DNA of 64,000 nucleotides from Stomoxys calcitrans. Taxonomy: Eukaryota; Arthropoda; Insecta; Diptera; Muscidae. A model generated the notes under the pieces. It was not told where the DNA came from and searched no databases. It was given only the letters and a program-made list of their open reading frames with translations. Both the position numbers and the translations under genes were made by a program. Positions 1 through 10,823 of the stretch are shown here, piece by piece. The stretch lies in the NCBI RefSeq assembly GCF_963082655.1, contig NC_081554.1, forward strand, positions 61,214,095 to 61,278,094, written 5' to 3'. Numbering within the stretch: the first letter of the stretch is position 1; each line of letters begins with the position of its first letter.

Positions 1-28
1 ATCCGCAATTACTTTTTGGGCAACCCAA
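1..28. mobile_element. Right terminal repeat of a mariner-type MITE (cut by window edge)
   Basis: These bases equal the last 28 bases of the complete MITE at 32493-32732, and a TA follows at 29-30. The rest of the element lies to the left of the window. This shows that the homology between the two large copies continues beyond the window start. Confidence 0.75.
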
Positions 29-994
29 TATTTTATCATATTTTATCGGAATTTTTCGTTTGTTTTATCAGAGTTTTCTAGTTTTCTGAAAAAAATCTCC
101 ATGCTCACAAATAAATGAAATCGGTTTAAATAACGATTGGATTCCATTTCATCAACTCATTAGTTGAGAGCTCTTATGAAAAAGATAATCCTTTACAGAA
201 AAACTTTTAAATACAATGCGTGCTAGTAATTTGATTAGTATCGAACTGACAAAAATAACATAACTGGCATTTTTGCTGAATTATTGCGAAAATGCACCCA
301 CAACACAACATTGCCCATTTAATCTCAAGTGTGAGCATGGAAGCATATTTGTATTGGCTAGAGTCAGAAAATAGGTCAATTGGACGAGCTTGAAAAACCA
401 CATAGCATACAAATTTTCGATGTCACTTCCAAAGTATTTGGTTAGCCACAGACGAGAGCGACATCTATGGACATGGTGTTAATGGGGTAATGTTGAATAA
501 CAAGTACATGTACAAAATGCATACAAGTAAACAATTTGGTGGTCACTTCTGGCCTAAGCCACAAATGGCAATTTTATTGATAACTGTTTGCATGAGTCGT
601 GTTAGGCCAACAACAAACAGCGGTAAAAGGTTTTAAACAATAACATGAACTTAATACGAATTGTTTTAATCGGAATAGGAAAACCACAGTGAAACCATGT
701 GTAAGGCGTTTTGCAAACAACAGTATGGGTAACTTCAGATTATAAGTAAAGTTTGTTTTAAGAAAGTTCGGTATACGAGTGCAAATTCACTTATACTATA
801 AAATTTCGATTGAATTGTTTTCTAGAACCACAAATTAAAAGAAAAATTTCCGAAAGAAATGAAGAAAATTGTCGTTGAAGAGAAAACTTCTATGCAATTT
901 TCTCCAAAGACACAATATCGCAGAAATTTTAGCCAAGACCAAAATTTCGCAGAAAAATTTACCATAAGCAACATATTTCGCCTTGTCGTATCGA
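29..994. other. Non-coding stretch, no recognised feature
   Basis: AT-rich DNA with only short spurious reading frames. It is repeated with few differences at 32733-33692. I see no splice-site or codon pattern supporting a gene, and no terminal repeats of a mobile element. Confidence 0.5.
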
Positions 995-1647
995 GCATCA
1001 TAGGCACTCAGCATTTAGGCAAGACCCGGTGCCACTCGACCTCTCATTGAAACTCTCCACTCGATAAAGCTGATTGTCCGCGACTGCAGTTGCAGCTACT
1101 CCGTATGTAGCATTCCACTATCCGCAGCCCTTTGGATGCGCCCGGTAGCTCACAGCTAAACTTCTCGAAGAACACCACTCGGATTGGAGCTCAAAGTGTC
1201 TGCATCTAAAGATAGGTGCATGAAGGCCAGGACCAGTAATGGTTTGTGGAAATCTCTCCAAGGCCACTAGGTCTTAATCGCTGGTACGAGAAATCAGAGC
1301 ATCATAGGCACTCAGCATTTAGGCAAGACCCGGTGCCACTCGACCTCTCATTGAAACTCTCCACTCGATAAAGCTGATTGTCCGCGACTGCAGTTGCAGC
1401 TACTCCGTATGTAGCATTCCACTATCCGCAGCCCTTTGGATGCGCCCGGTAGCTCACAGCTAAACTTCTCGAAGAACACCACTCAGATTGGAGCTCAAAG
1501 TGTCTGCATCTAAAGATAGGTGCATGGAGGCCAGGACCAGTAATGGTTTGTGGAAATCTCTCCAAGGCCACTAGGTCTTAATCGCTGGTACGAGAAATCA
1601 GAGTTAGGTTCAAATCCTTACTGGCTACGATACAGCTTTTAATCTTG
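995..1647 (-). mobile_element. LINE-leader-derived (SINE-like) sequence with a 304-bp tandem duplication
   Basis: On the minus strand this is the same leader sequence found on the plus strand at 12696-13074, 25991-26300, 27252-27520 and 62046-62425 (a GC-rich block with CTGCAACTGCAGTCG-like and GAAGTTTAGCTGTGAGCTACC-like words). A 304-bp unit occurs twice head to tail, 995-1298 and 1299-1602, with only a few mismatches. The same doubling is present at 33693-34302, so it predates the large duplication. It abuts a Jockey-type ORF2 relic at about 1648. Confidence 0.65.
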
Positions 1648-2457
1648 CTCTGTCCCCTAGCTCTGATACATCCGTGTAACATGATCTTCCAGATGGCAAT
1701 ACTAGGGTTCCGTCAATCCAAAACTATGCCGAATGCAGCAGTGCCTCGCACTCGACTTCAAGGTTCATCTCAGGTATCCCATCGGAAATCTCTTCCCTTC
1801 CTCCCAGGTTTTCTATCGTCGCCTCGATTATACCGCGATGGTATGAGCTGCTCCCATCCTCAATCCATTTTCCCATCGCCTTAAGTCTCATAGCCACAGT
1901 GGCTGTATCACACTTGATCTGTATGTCAATGAGTCGGATATCTAGAATAGTTTCCAGTGCCCTAGTGGGTGTGGTCCTCATCGCCTCGCCTATGCCAAGA
2001 CAACATGTCTCTCAACCTGTTGTATGGTCCTTATGTTGCACTTTTTCTCCATAGTAGTCCATCAAACTACTGAGGCGTAAGTAAGTATTGGTCTAATCAC
2101 ACTCCTGTAGAGCCAGTGGACTATCCTAGGATTAAGGGCCCATTTCGTGCCTACGACCCGTTTACATAGTGCCCAACAACTGTGAGCCTTCTTAGTGCGC
2201 GCCTGTATATGACACTTCCAATTAAGTTTCCTATCCAAGATCACTCCTAAGTATTTGACCTTGTCAGATATCGAAATCGTTCCGTTGAGGAGACGTGTCG
2301 CGTCAAATTGGCCCACCTTCGTCTTCCTTGAGAACAGGCATATTTCTGTCTTCGCTGTGTTAACATTGAGACCCCTGGCTCTAGCTCATTCATATGCCAA
2401 ATTCAAGATCCTTTCGGTCCTTCTGCATAGCTGGTTCAGATCCTTACTCCTAGGTTA
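1648..2457 (-). pseudogene. Jockey-type LINE ORF2 relic: end of reverse transcriptase and connection region
   Basis: Minus-strand translation from about 2455 to 1690 gives the post-YADD part of a Jockey-clade reverse transcriptase. It contains LNVNTAKTEICLFSRKTKV, then KYLGVILDRKLNW, then HWLYRSVIRPILTYASVVWW, then the connection leading to RNase H (AMRTTPTRALETI.DIRLIDIQ). A frameshift or stop near 1985-2060 separates the two halves. The catalytic palm and the RNase H are absent here. The same relic is at 34351-35098 in copy 2, and a better preserved relative is at 29841-30590. It is a dead fragment. Confidence 0.85.
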
Positions 2458-3237
2458 GGTTAGGTTGAAAAGAGGGTGCAGATATAAATCCGCCCCATGC
2501 CACTATGGACATACACCTAAGCCAGTACAAGATTAATGGCTGTCGGATTTCGTGATCTCAGTCCACGAACCTTGTTACCTTGTAACCACGGTTCCTGAAC
2601 GAGGGCCACATTAGTGGCATCTCTCCCCAAAGCTCCCAGCAGCTCATTCGTGGCTGCCTCTGAGTGATGCAGGTTAATTTGCACTAACTTCACTAACTCC
2701 CTGGGTGGCGTTGTCATCATCGGCGTGCAGGACCACTCTTACCTGGTCTAAGCAGAACTTGATCTGCATAGCTGGTTCAGATCCTTACCCCTAGGTTAGG
2801 TTAGGTTGAAAAGAGGGTGCAGATATTAATCCGCCCCATGCCACTATGGACATACACCTAAGCCAGTACAAGATTAATCTTATCTTCCACGGATTTCGTG
2901 ATCTCAGTCCACGAACCTTGTTACCTTCTAACCACGGTTCCTGAACGAGGGCCACATTAGTAGCATCTCTCCCCAACCTGAGTGATGCACTAACTTCATT
3001 AACTCCCTGGGTGGCGTTGTCATCTACGGCGGGCAGGACCACTCTTTCCTGGTCTAAGCAGAACTTGATCTCCCCCAGCGACGACTTCAGGAGTGACAAG
3101 GATTCTGGAGCAACCCTGCTGCAGAGATCCTTGCCATTACCTTTATCCTTCGCTCGACCCTTAAAATTGTCCTGCTCTCTGCTGCAAATGCTAATGCAAA
3201 TATTGTCCATGGATATTCTACTGGGGAACTGGGGCAA
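2458..3237 (-). pseudogene. Jockey-type ORF2 N-terminus (endonuclease start) and 3' tail fragments, partly duplicated
   Basis: Two overlapping units begin with the same element 3' tail (TTAGGTTAGGTTGAAAAGAGG on the plus strand, near 2453 and 2797). They continue into the start of an AP-endonuclease domain on the minus strand: VQINLHHSEAATNELLGALG then NVALVQEPWLQGNKVRGLRS. The word CTGCATAGCTGGTTCAGATCC recurs 340 bp apart (2424, 2764), so part of the relic is a tandem duplication. The second unit runs back into ORF1 C-terminal sequence (3011-3237 minus). An element 3' end joined directly to an ORF2 start is not a normal LINE order and points to rearrangement. Confidence 0.75.
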
Positions 3238-3475
3238 ACTTCTCACATATCAATGAGTACTGTCCGATTCAAGTTTAAATTCAATGATAAGGGGCCTTCT
3301 TTTTATAGTCGAGTCCGAGTGTATCGCAATACCTTGTTGAATAGAAGTTTTAGATGTCATAATACCTCACAAATGTTCCCAGGAAAGCCACTGTTGAAAA
3401 TTTTTCTGATGGTCTCGCCAGGATTCGAACCTAGGCGTTCAGAGTCATAGCTATGGTAGCTCTCAGCTAGAAAAT
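3238..3475 (-). mobile_element. tRNA-derived SINE, partly decayed
   Basis: On the minus strand the B-box word is GGTTCGAATCCTGGCGAGACC, the reverse complement of 3416-3436 (the start is slightly altered). The downstream body contains the block that ends ...TTAAACTTGAATCGGAC and ATTGATATGTGAGAAG, shared with the plus-strand copy at 31688-32005. The A-box side (around 3455-3475) is degenerate. It sits between the ORF1 and ORF2 parts of a Jockey-type relic, which suggests insertion into that element. It is absent from copy 2 because the whole 3054-5044 block is missing there. Confidence 0.7.
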
Positions 3476-3476
3476 G

Positions 3477-4519
3477 CTAATTCTGCCCTTTAAGCCTGTG
3501 TATGGCTTGGTCCTCCAATACAGGAGGGGAAATCCACATTCGCAACATCATCCAGTGGGGAATCTGATCAATCGGGACGAATTCTATCTTCAAGCCAGGC
3601 CAAAGACTTTCAAAGCCACCAATGCCAGTCGAAAGAAAATCCAAAGCTTTCTTTTTACCGCATCCGATGACCTTGACGCTCTTCTGCCACTTGGTGCCAT
3701 CTAAAGCCACGAAGGAGTCATCCTCGCCTTTGCCAATGACTTCCTACAGAGCTCGGAGAATCTTCTCTTCGACTAACAACCATCTTTCATTGGTGAGCCG
3801 ACCTTCAGGTTTGCTCTGGTCCAGGATGGCCACCTGTAGTTCAGGTGCTGATAACAAACTGGTAAATTTCTTGGCCCTTTTGCCATCAGGCACCTGCGCA
3901 TTGTCAGATTACTGCTGCTAATTGCTTTGATTAAGCCAGTCATTTAAATGAGATACCCTTGTCGAGAGGACACTCTCCAGACCATCCTTCCTGGCTCTAG
4001 CGGCTGGATAAATGAAAGGCCTCGACTTAACTGTTATGTCCTTTTCTGGGCCTAATGTTATGCGTGCGGTGCTTCCACTGGCAGGCTCGGTCTTGTCTGT
4101 AGCGTGTGTGACATTTCCAGTTGTAGTGTTTGCGTTGGTTTCAGTTGCGGTATCCCCCGATGTAGCAAAGGGCGGCATACGCTCCACGACAGTAGCGTTC
4201 ATCATAAACTCATACTTCCTGATGTGGAATTTATGTTTGCGCCTCAAACGCTTATCGTCAAAGTGGATGGCTTTAGACTCACCATCTTCCTCAGATACCG
4301 TAATGAGCGTTAGTAGCCTTCTTCCCGTTTCTTCTCGTCCGTCTTCGTCCGTCCCTGCGAGGTACCCGCTGCAGGAGCACCGAGGAGTACCGAGAGGGTA
4401 CTCCTCGGTTCGGTATGGTGTCTGCTGTTTGCTTGTTTATTGTGAGCTGGTTGGAGTGGATTCACGGTACTGTACCGTTGACCACCTGCAGAGTTACTCT
4501 TCGTAATATTGTCACTCAT
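3477..4519 (-). pseudogene. Jockey-type LINE ORF1 (gag-like, DUF4780-type) relic
   Basis: Read on the minus strand, a start Met at 4519 opens MSDNITKSNSAGGQRYSTVN, a low-complexity polar N-terminus. A second segment (4247-3918) is rich in Thr and Ala, and a C-terminal segment (3710-3477) reads MALDGTKWQKSVKVIGCGKK and then FVPIDQIP and RMWISPPVLEDQAI. The last part resembles the RNA-binding gag-like ORF1 proteins of fly Jockey-clade LINEs (DUF4780 in my recollection). The segments are in different frames, so the protein is broken. The order ORF1 (4519 to 3477) then ORF2 start (3237 downward) is that of a LINE on the minus strand, interrupted by a SINE. Confidence 0.65.
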
Positions 4520-4689
4520 GTTTGTATTTTTGGGATAACTTTTAGTTTAGGTTGAATCCGAAGACGTTGCATTCACCTAGGAAACGTTGGCGCCCTAGGG
4601 CATTATGGTTTTCCAGGTGAATGCACCGACCCTTAAGCTTTCACACCGTGACAATATTGTTACGCACGCGGGGTAACACTGACCTTTTT

Positions 4690-4945
4690 TCTTTAGAGAA
4701 AATTTTACTGAAACTTTATCCTAAGGAAAAATTTTACTGAAATTCTGTCCTTAGGTAAAATTTCATTGAAATTTTGCCTCTAGAGAAGATTTTACTAAAA
4801 TTTTGTCTTCAGAGAAAATTTCACTGATAATTTGTCTTTAAAGATAATTTCACTGATAATTTGTCTTTAGGGAAAATTAATCTGAAATTTTGTCTAGGAG
4901 AAAATTTTACTGAAATTTTATCTTTAAAGAAAATTAAACTAAAGT
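4690..4945. repeat. Minisatellite, units of about 29-31 bp
   Basis: About eight to nine imperfect tandem units of the form TTTGTCTTTAGAGAAAATTT followed by CACTGAAAA. It lies immediately beyond the 5' leader side of the ORF1 relic and is absent from copy 2. Confidence 0.85.
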
Positions 4946-5095
4946 ATCACACCCGGTCGATTTCATTTTGTCGTACACGACTGTACTATGCACCAAGTCT
5001 CTTGTGTGCACTTGGCTAATGGATTTCATTTGCAGCTTGGTCGTGGGATGTTGAGGGATTTCGCTAAAATTTAAATTTTTTTTTTAATTTTCGGT

Positions 5096-5580
5096 TAATT
5101 GTAAAGCGGACGAGCTTGTTAGACTAGGAACTACCTTACACATTCCAGGGAAACTGGAACTATGTGGCCTCATCTCGTTTTGAAGAGGTCTACTGCTTTG
5201 CTGACATTGGCTAGAACAGGCATTGTGTCCGGCAGGACAGGTCACTGTCTGATCGGAAAACATGCTGACAGACTGAAGGTTGCCAGTAACGACTTTTGCA
5301 GAAGCTTAGACGACATCAAAGAAGAAGAGACTATAGAACACCTTCTGTGTGTGTGCCTCGTACTAGCAGTCGGAAGAAGTTCCACTTTAGGTTCTCATTT
5401 CTTTAAAAACCTATCTGATTTAGCTGATGTGAACATTCGCAAGTTGTTGGGTTTTTTAAAGCGATCTGGGTGGTTCAACGGTATGAAATAGACGGCATCT
5501 TACTTCTCCTGTTCCTATGGTATCGCAATGGCAAAAATGTCTAACTGACTCTGATGGAGGCAGCCATTTAACCTAACCTG
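5096..5580 (+). pseudogene. Jockey/I-type LINE ORF2 C-terminal end (zinc-knuckle-like tail)
   Basis: Plus-strand translation of 5162-5491 gives GRTGHCLIGKHADRL, then NDFCRSLDDIKEEETIEHLL and C.C, then a stop after SGWFNGMK. This is the tail that follows RNase H in Jockey/I-type ORF2 proteins (usual pattern CxxC...H....C). Here the second Cys is Leu. RNase H itself is missing upstream. It ends in the tail CCATTTAACCTAACCTG. Related pieces lie at 31200-31680 and 35800-36300, the latter with an internal deletion. Confidence 0.75.
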
Positions 5581-5750
5581 CTGGTTAAGTGATGTGAGAG
5601 AATACTTCACTATGTTCCTCATTGAAGTGTTCATTTCACCATGCGATCAACACGCTAATTAATTAACTTTATGTGATTCTGTAATTTGTAAAAATCTTTG
5701 AAGAATTTAAAGATTTGAAAAGGTCAAATTTATGATTTATTAACAATATT

Positions 5751-6859
5751 ATACCCTCCACCATAGGATGGGGGTATACTAATTTCGTCATTCTGTTTGT
5801 AACACCTCGAAATATGCGTCGGAGACCCCATAAAGTATATATTTCTGTCGAAGGCACGCTAACTTTCGAAAGAGTAAAGCTAGCCGCTTGAAATTTTGCA
5901 CCAAAACTTTCTATTAGTGTAGGTCGGTTGGGATTGTAAATGGGCCAAATCGGTCCATGTTTTGATATAGCTGCCACATAAACCGATCTTGGGTCTTGAC
6001 TTCTAGTCTCTAGAGGGCGCATTTCTCGTCCGATTTGACTGAAATTTTGCACGTTGTGTTTTGGTATCACTTCCAATAACTGGTTCAAATCGGTTCATAA
6101 TCTGGTATAGCTGCCATATAAACCGATCTTGGGTCTTGACTTCTTGAGCCTCTAGAGGGCGAAATTCTCGTCTGATTTGACTGATATTTTGCACGCGGTG
6201 TTTTGGTATCACTTCCAATAACTGTGCTAAGTATGATTCAAATCGGTTCATAATCTGGTATAGCTGTCATATAAACCGATCTTGGATCTTGACTTCTTGA
6301 GCCGATGGAGGGCGCAATCCCCATCCGATTCGGCTGAAATTTTGCATGAGGTGTTTTGTTATGAGTTCCAATAACTGTGCTAAGTATGGCGCAAATCATT
6401 TCATAACCTGATATAGCTGTAATATAAACCGATCTGGGATCTTGACTTCTTAAGCCTCTAGAGGGCGCAATTATCATCCGATTTGGAAGAAATTTTGAAC
6501 AATTGCTTCTCTCATGACCTTCAACATAGGTGTCTAATATGTTTTATATCGATCAGTAGCTTGATACAGCTCCCATATAAACCAATATCTTGATTTTGCT
6601 TCTTGACCCCCTACAAGGCGCAATTCTTATCCGAATGAACTGAAATATTACACAATGACTTCTACAATGTTCAGCATTCAATTCAAGTATGGTCCGAATC
6701 TGACTATAACTTGAAAAAGCTCCAATAGCATAATAGTTCTTATTGAAAATTTGTTGTTTGCCTAAAAAGAGATACCGCGCAAAGAACTCGACAAATGCGA
6801 TCCATGGTGGAGGGTATATAAGATTCGGCCCGGCCAAACCTAGCACGCTTTTACTTGTT
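5751..6859 (+). mobile_element. HINE/DINE-1-like rolling-circle element (family A)
   Basis: The 5' end reads ATACCCTCCACCATAGGATG followed by GGGGTATACTAATTTCGTC. The 3' end has the inverted sub-terminal copy (CCATGGTGGAGGGTATATA), a short hairpin around TTCGGCCCGGCCAAA, and the tail ACGCTTTTACTTGTT. In between lie about five tandem units with GATATAG-type anchors at 5964, 6104, 6257, 6410 and 6563, a spacing of 153 bp apart from a first step of 140. No protein is encoded. The architecture matches non-autonomous Helentrons (DINE-1 of Drosophila), which is family knowledge and not a search result. Confidence 0.75.
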
Positions 6860-7436
6860 CAATTTTAATATTAAACATCGAATTGCCCAAACAAGACTTT
6901 AATCTTATCAATCTGTGTTTAAAAAATTATTAATGTTAACAACTTCCTTCTCCTACCTTCCAAATAAAGTCACCCAAATTAAATTGCAAAGTGCTTGGTT
7001 TCACACTGTGCTACATTTAATCAACCTATCGAAACTTATTTTTGAACATTTCATTTGTACCCACCTTTGGCCAATGTTTTCCGTTGTTGTCAAAACTTTA
7101 GTCTACATTTGTTACCGCCCATTTTTTGTCTGCCGTCACAACTTACGCAAGTAAGATATGAAAATATTCAAAAGTTTGCTAAAAAAAAACTTTTCATTTT
7201 GTGTAAAAAGTGAAATATGTTCCGCACAGTTAAGTTTGTAAATTATTTTTGCTGTTCATTTCGTTGTTTTCCTTTCAATTTCACCTTAACTATACCTTGG
7301 GAAAGATGAAAAAGAAATTTGCTGGAAGATGAAACAAGCAGGAACAGAATAAGTAAATTTAAATATGAATAGGCCAAGGCAGTTTCACTATAATCATTTT
7401 GTGTTGGAAAGGGTATACCCTCTGGCATGGATCGCT
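6860..7436. other. Non-coding stretch, no recognised feature
   Basis: AT-rich sequence between two HINE elements, repeated at 37585-38162 with few differences. I see no convincing coding potential. Confidence 0.5.
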
Positions 7437-9579
7437 TTTTATAGCCACCACCAAAGGATGGGGGTATATTCATTTTGTCATTCCGTTTGCAACACCTCGA
7501 AATATCCATTTCCGACCCTATAAAGTAGGCAGACATGTCCGTCCGTCTGTATGTTGAAATCATGCTACAGTCTTTAAAACTATAGATATTGAGCTGAAAC
7601 TTTGCAAAGATTCTGTTTTTGTTCATAAGCAGGTTAAGTTCGAAGATGGGCTATATCAGACTATATCTTGATATAGCCCCCATATGGACCGATCGGCCGA
7701 TTTAGGGTCTAAGGGCCATTAATGACACATTTATTACCCGATTTTGCTGAAATTTGGGACAGTGAGTTGTGTTAGGCCCTTCGACATTCTTCGGCAATTT
7801 GGTCCAGATCGATCCAGATTTGGATATACAATAGCTGCCATATATACCGATACGCCGATTTAGAGTTTTAGGCCCATAAAGGCCACATTTATTATCCGAT
7901 TTTGCTGAAAATTGGGACAGTGATGTGTCGTAGGCCCTTCGACATCTTTCTTTAACTTGGCCCTGATCGGTTCAGATTTGGATATAGCTGCCATTTAGAC
8001 CGATCTCTCGATTAAAGGTTTTGGGCACATAAAATTCGCATTTATTGTTCGATGTCGCCGAAATTTGGGACAGTGAGCTTAAATAAGCGCCTTGACATAC
8101 TTCTTCAATGTGGCACAGATCGGTCCAGATTTGGATATAGCTGCCATATAGACCGATCTCTCGGTTTTAGGCTTTGGGACCATAAAAGGCGCATTCATTG
8201 TCAGATGTCGCTGAAATTTTAGACAGAGAGTTGTGTTAGGCTCTTTGTCGCCCTTCTTCCATTTGGACCAGGTCGGTCCAGATTTGTATATAGCTGCCAT
8301 ATAGACCGATCCCCCGATTTAGGGTTTTAGGCCCATAAAAGCCACATTTTTTATCCAATTTTTCTGAAATTTGGGACAGTGAATTGTGTTAGGCCCTTCG
8401 ATACTCTTCGTCAATTTGGTCCAGATCGATCCAGATTTGGATATAGCTGCCATATAGATCGATCCTCCGATTTAGGGTCTTAGACCCATAAAAGCCACAT
8501 TTATTATCCGATTTTGCTGAAATTTCGGACAGTGAGTTGTGTTAGGGCCTTCGGCATCCTCCGTCATTTTGGCCCAGATCGGTCCAGATTTGGATATAGC
8601 TGCCTTATAGACCGATCCTCCGATTTAAGGTCATAGGCCCATAAAAGCCACATTTATTATCCGATTTTGCTGAAATTTGGGACAGTGATTTGTGTTAGGC
8701 CTTTCGATACTCTTCGTCAATTTGGTCCTGATCGATCCAGATTTGGATATAGCTGCCATATAGACCGATCCGGCGATTTAAGGGTTTAGGCCCATAAAAG
8801 CCACATTTATTATCCAATTTCGCTGAAATTTGAGATGGTGAATTGTGTTAGGCCCTTCGACATTCTTCGTCAATTTGGTCCGGATCGATCCTGATTTGGA
8901 TATAGCTGCCATATAGATCGATCCTCCGATTTTGGGTCTTAGGCCCATAAAAGCCACATTTATTATCCGATTTTGCTGAAAATTGGGACTGGGATTTGTC
9001 TTAGGCCTTTCGACATCTTTCTCTTAACTTGGCCCTGATGGGTTCAGATTTAGATATAGCTGCCGTATAGACCGATCTCTCGGTTTTAGGCTTTGGGACC
9101 ATAAAATGCGCATTTATTGTCATATTTCGCTGAAATTTTAGACAGTGAGTTGTGTTAGGCTCTTCGCCGTCCTTCATCAATTTGGTCCAGATCGGTCCAG
9201 ATTATTATATAGCTGCCATGTAGACCGATATCACGATTTAAAGTCTTGGCCCCATAAAAGGCGCATTTATTATTCGATTACACTAAAATTTGACTCAGTG
9301 ACTTATGTTGGGCTTTTCGACATCCGTGTCGTATATGGTTCAGATCGATTTGTTTTTAGATATAGCTACTAAAAAGACCAATATTTTGTTATACACAATT
9401 GAACAATGACTTGTACTTATTAGTAGTTGGTCCAAATCGGAACATATTTCGATATAACTGCTATGGGACATAAGGTATACAATTTGCTGCGAATTTTGAT
9501 GAAAGGTGGTTTACATATATACCCGAGGTGGTGGGTATCCTGGTTCGGCCCGGTCAAACTAAACGCCTTTTTACTTGTT
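7437..9579 (+). mobile_element. HINE/DINE-1-like rolling-circle element (family B), long array
   Basis: The 5' end carries the sub-terminal block CCACCACCAAAGGATGGGGG followed by TATATTCATTTTGTCATTCC. The 3' end carries GAGGTGGTGGGTATCC, a hairpin around TTCGGCCCGGTCAAA, and the tail CGCCTTTTTACTTGTTT. The centre is a long tandem array (7671-9360). No coding capacity is seen. The orthologous element in copy 2 is at 38163-40298. Confidence 0.75.
7671..9360 (+). repeat. Tandem array, 153-bp unit, about 11 units
   Basis: The anchor GATATAGC (or a one- to two-base variant) falls at 7671, 7823, 7981, 8133, 8286, 8440, 8593, 8746, 8899, 9053, 9205 and 9358. Successive steps are 152-158 bp, mostly 152-154. 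Each unit reads roughly: GATATAGCTGCCATATAGAC, CGATC, a variable stretch, CATAAAAGCCACATTTATTA, GCTGAAATTTGGGACAGTGA, GTTGTGTTAGGCCCTTCGAC, GGTCCAGATCGGTCCAGATT. Confidence 0.92.
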
Positions 9580-10719
9580 TCAAGAATATTGCGGGATTTC
9601 TTTTTATAGTTCGAACCCAAACAGGGCAATTTGATTTCAAAAGAAGAAATCTTCTTAGATTTCCTGTAACTTTGGAAGAACTGCTTTCTGTAGGAAGATA
9701 AGTCAATAGGTTGGTTATACGGAAACTACATATGTACTATATGTAGAATTGTAGTCCGGGTGTAGCTAATATACCAATATTGAATTGAATTCTTGTTCGT
9801 TACAAAAGTCTAAAGTTAGCATTTAATGACATACGATTTAAACATTCTGTATGCATTTCTTTTAATAGTAATTCAACAAAAAACTACATAGTTGAGCAAA
9901 TTACTATCTTCATGCCTTGTGTTATTAATGTAGCATAGAAATCCCAGCTTTCGCCTCGCTTTATTTTCACCAGGAAGTATTTTTTTAAATTTACTACAGT
10001 TGCGACAACATTAAAACATTCCTTCCCTCTATAGTTTACACTTTTACGTAGCTGCTGATAATACAGCACTTATTACGCTTTCACATTTTCTCGAAGCTTT
10101 TTTCTTTTCACTATACGAATGTCTGCATAACGTTGTGTATGATTTGAATGGAAACATGTGAAAACCGTCACAAACGTCAAAAAGGAAGCCATGGAAATGA
10201 AACAATGTGGGGTGAGCTTCTATGGCACCAGGGTATACAACTAATGATGGCAAAGTGGAACTTAATGCAATATGGTTTCTTTTCATAACAATTTCCTTTT
10301 CTCATAAGTTTTTCTTTCCTGTTACCTGGCTATGGTAGGTGAAACTGCATAGAATGGCATTGTGTATGGAATATTGCATTCACCTACAATTCGAATACAA
10401 AACGTAAGAAGGAAAGAATGGATTGTTCTGACATGTTTAATAAAATGACAACACCACTTGCTAAAGGAGGAAATGAAATACAGGAATTTACTAATTAGTT
10501 CTTTTTTTTGGGAAAAGAAATATATAAGGGATAAATACAATCAGAAAAGCAAGCTGCAGGTGAGAAGGATGGATATTGTCCGGGAAGCAGCTACGTTTTA
10601 TTTCAAGAAAATATATTGAATTATACATATATTATGCTTTTGAATTGTAACACCACAACTTCCAAATTTGTAATAAATGTTGCACAAAAGCTTTATTTGA
10701 ATCGATAGTTTGGTCCATA
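9580..10719. other. Non-coding stretch, no recognised feature
   Basis: AT-rich, with only short shadow frames on both strands. It is repeated at 40299-41430. I find no TE ends or gene signals in it. It could be ancient intergenic or intronic DNA. Confidence 0.5.
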
Positions 10720-10823
10720 TTAGGTTAGGTTAGTTTGCAAAGAGGGTGCAGATATTAATCTGCCGCATGACACTATAGACATACAACTAAGCCAGTAATC
10801 GGCTTTTTGTGCGCTCTAAAAAC

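Noticed and set aside
7671..9360. CRISPR array, suggested by regular spacing
   Set aside because: Units are about 153 bp of continuous similarity with no unique spacers, in a eukaryotic repeat.
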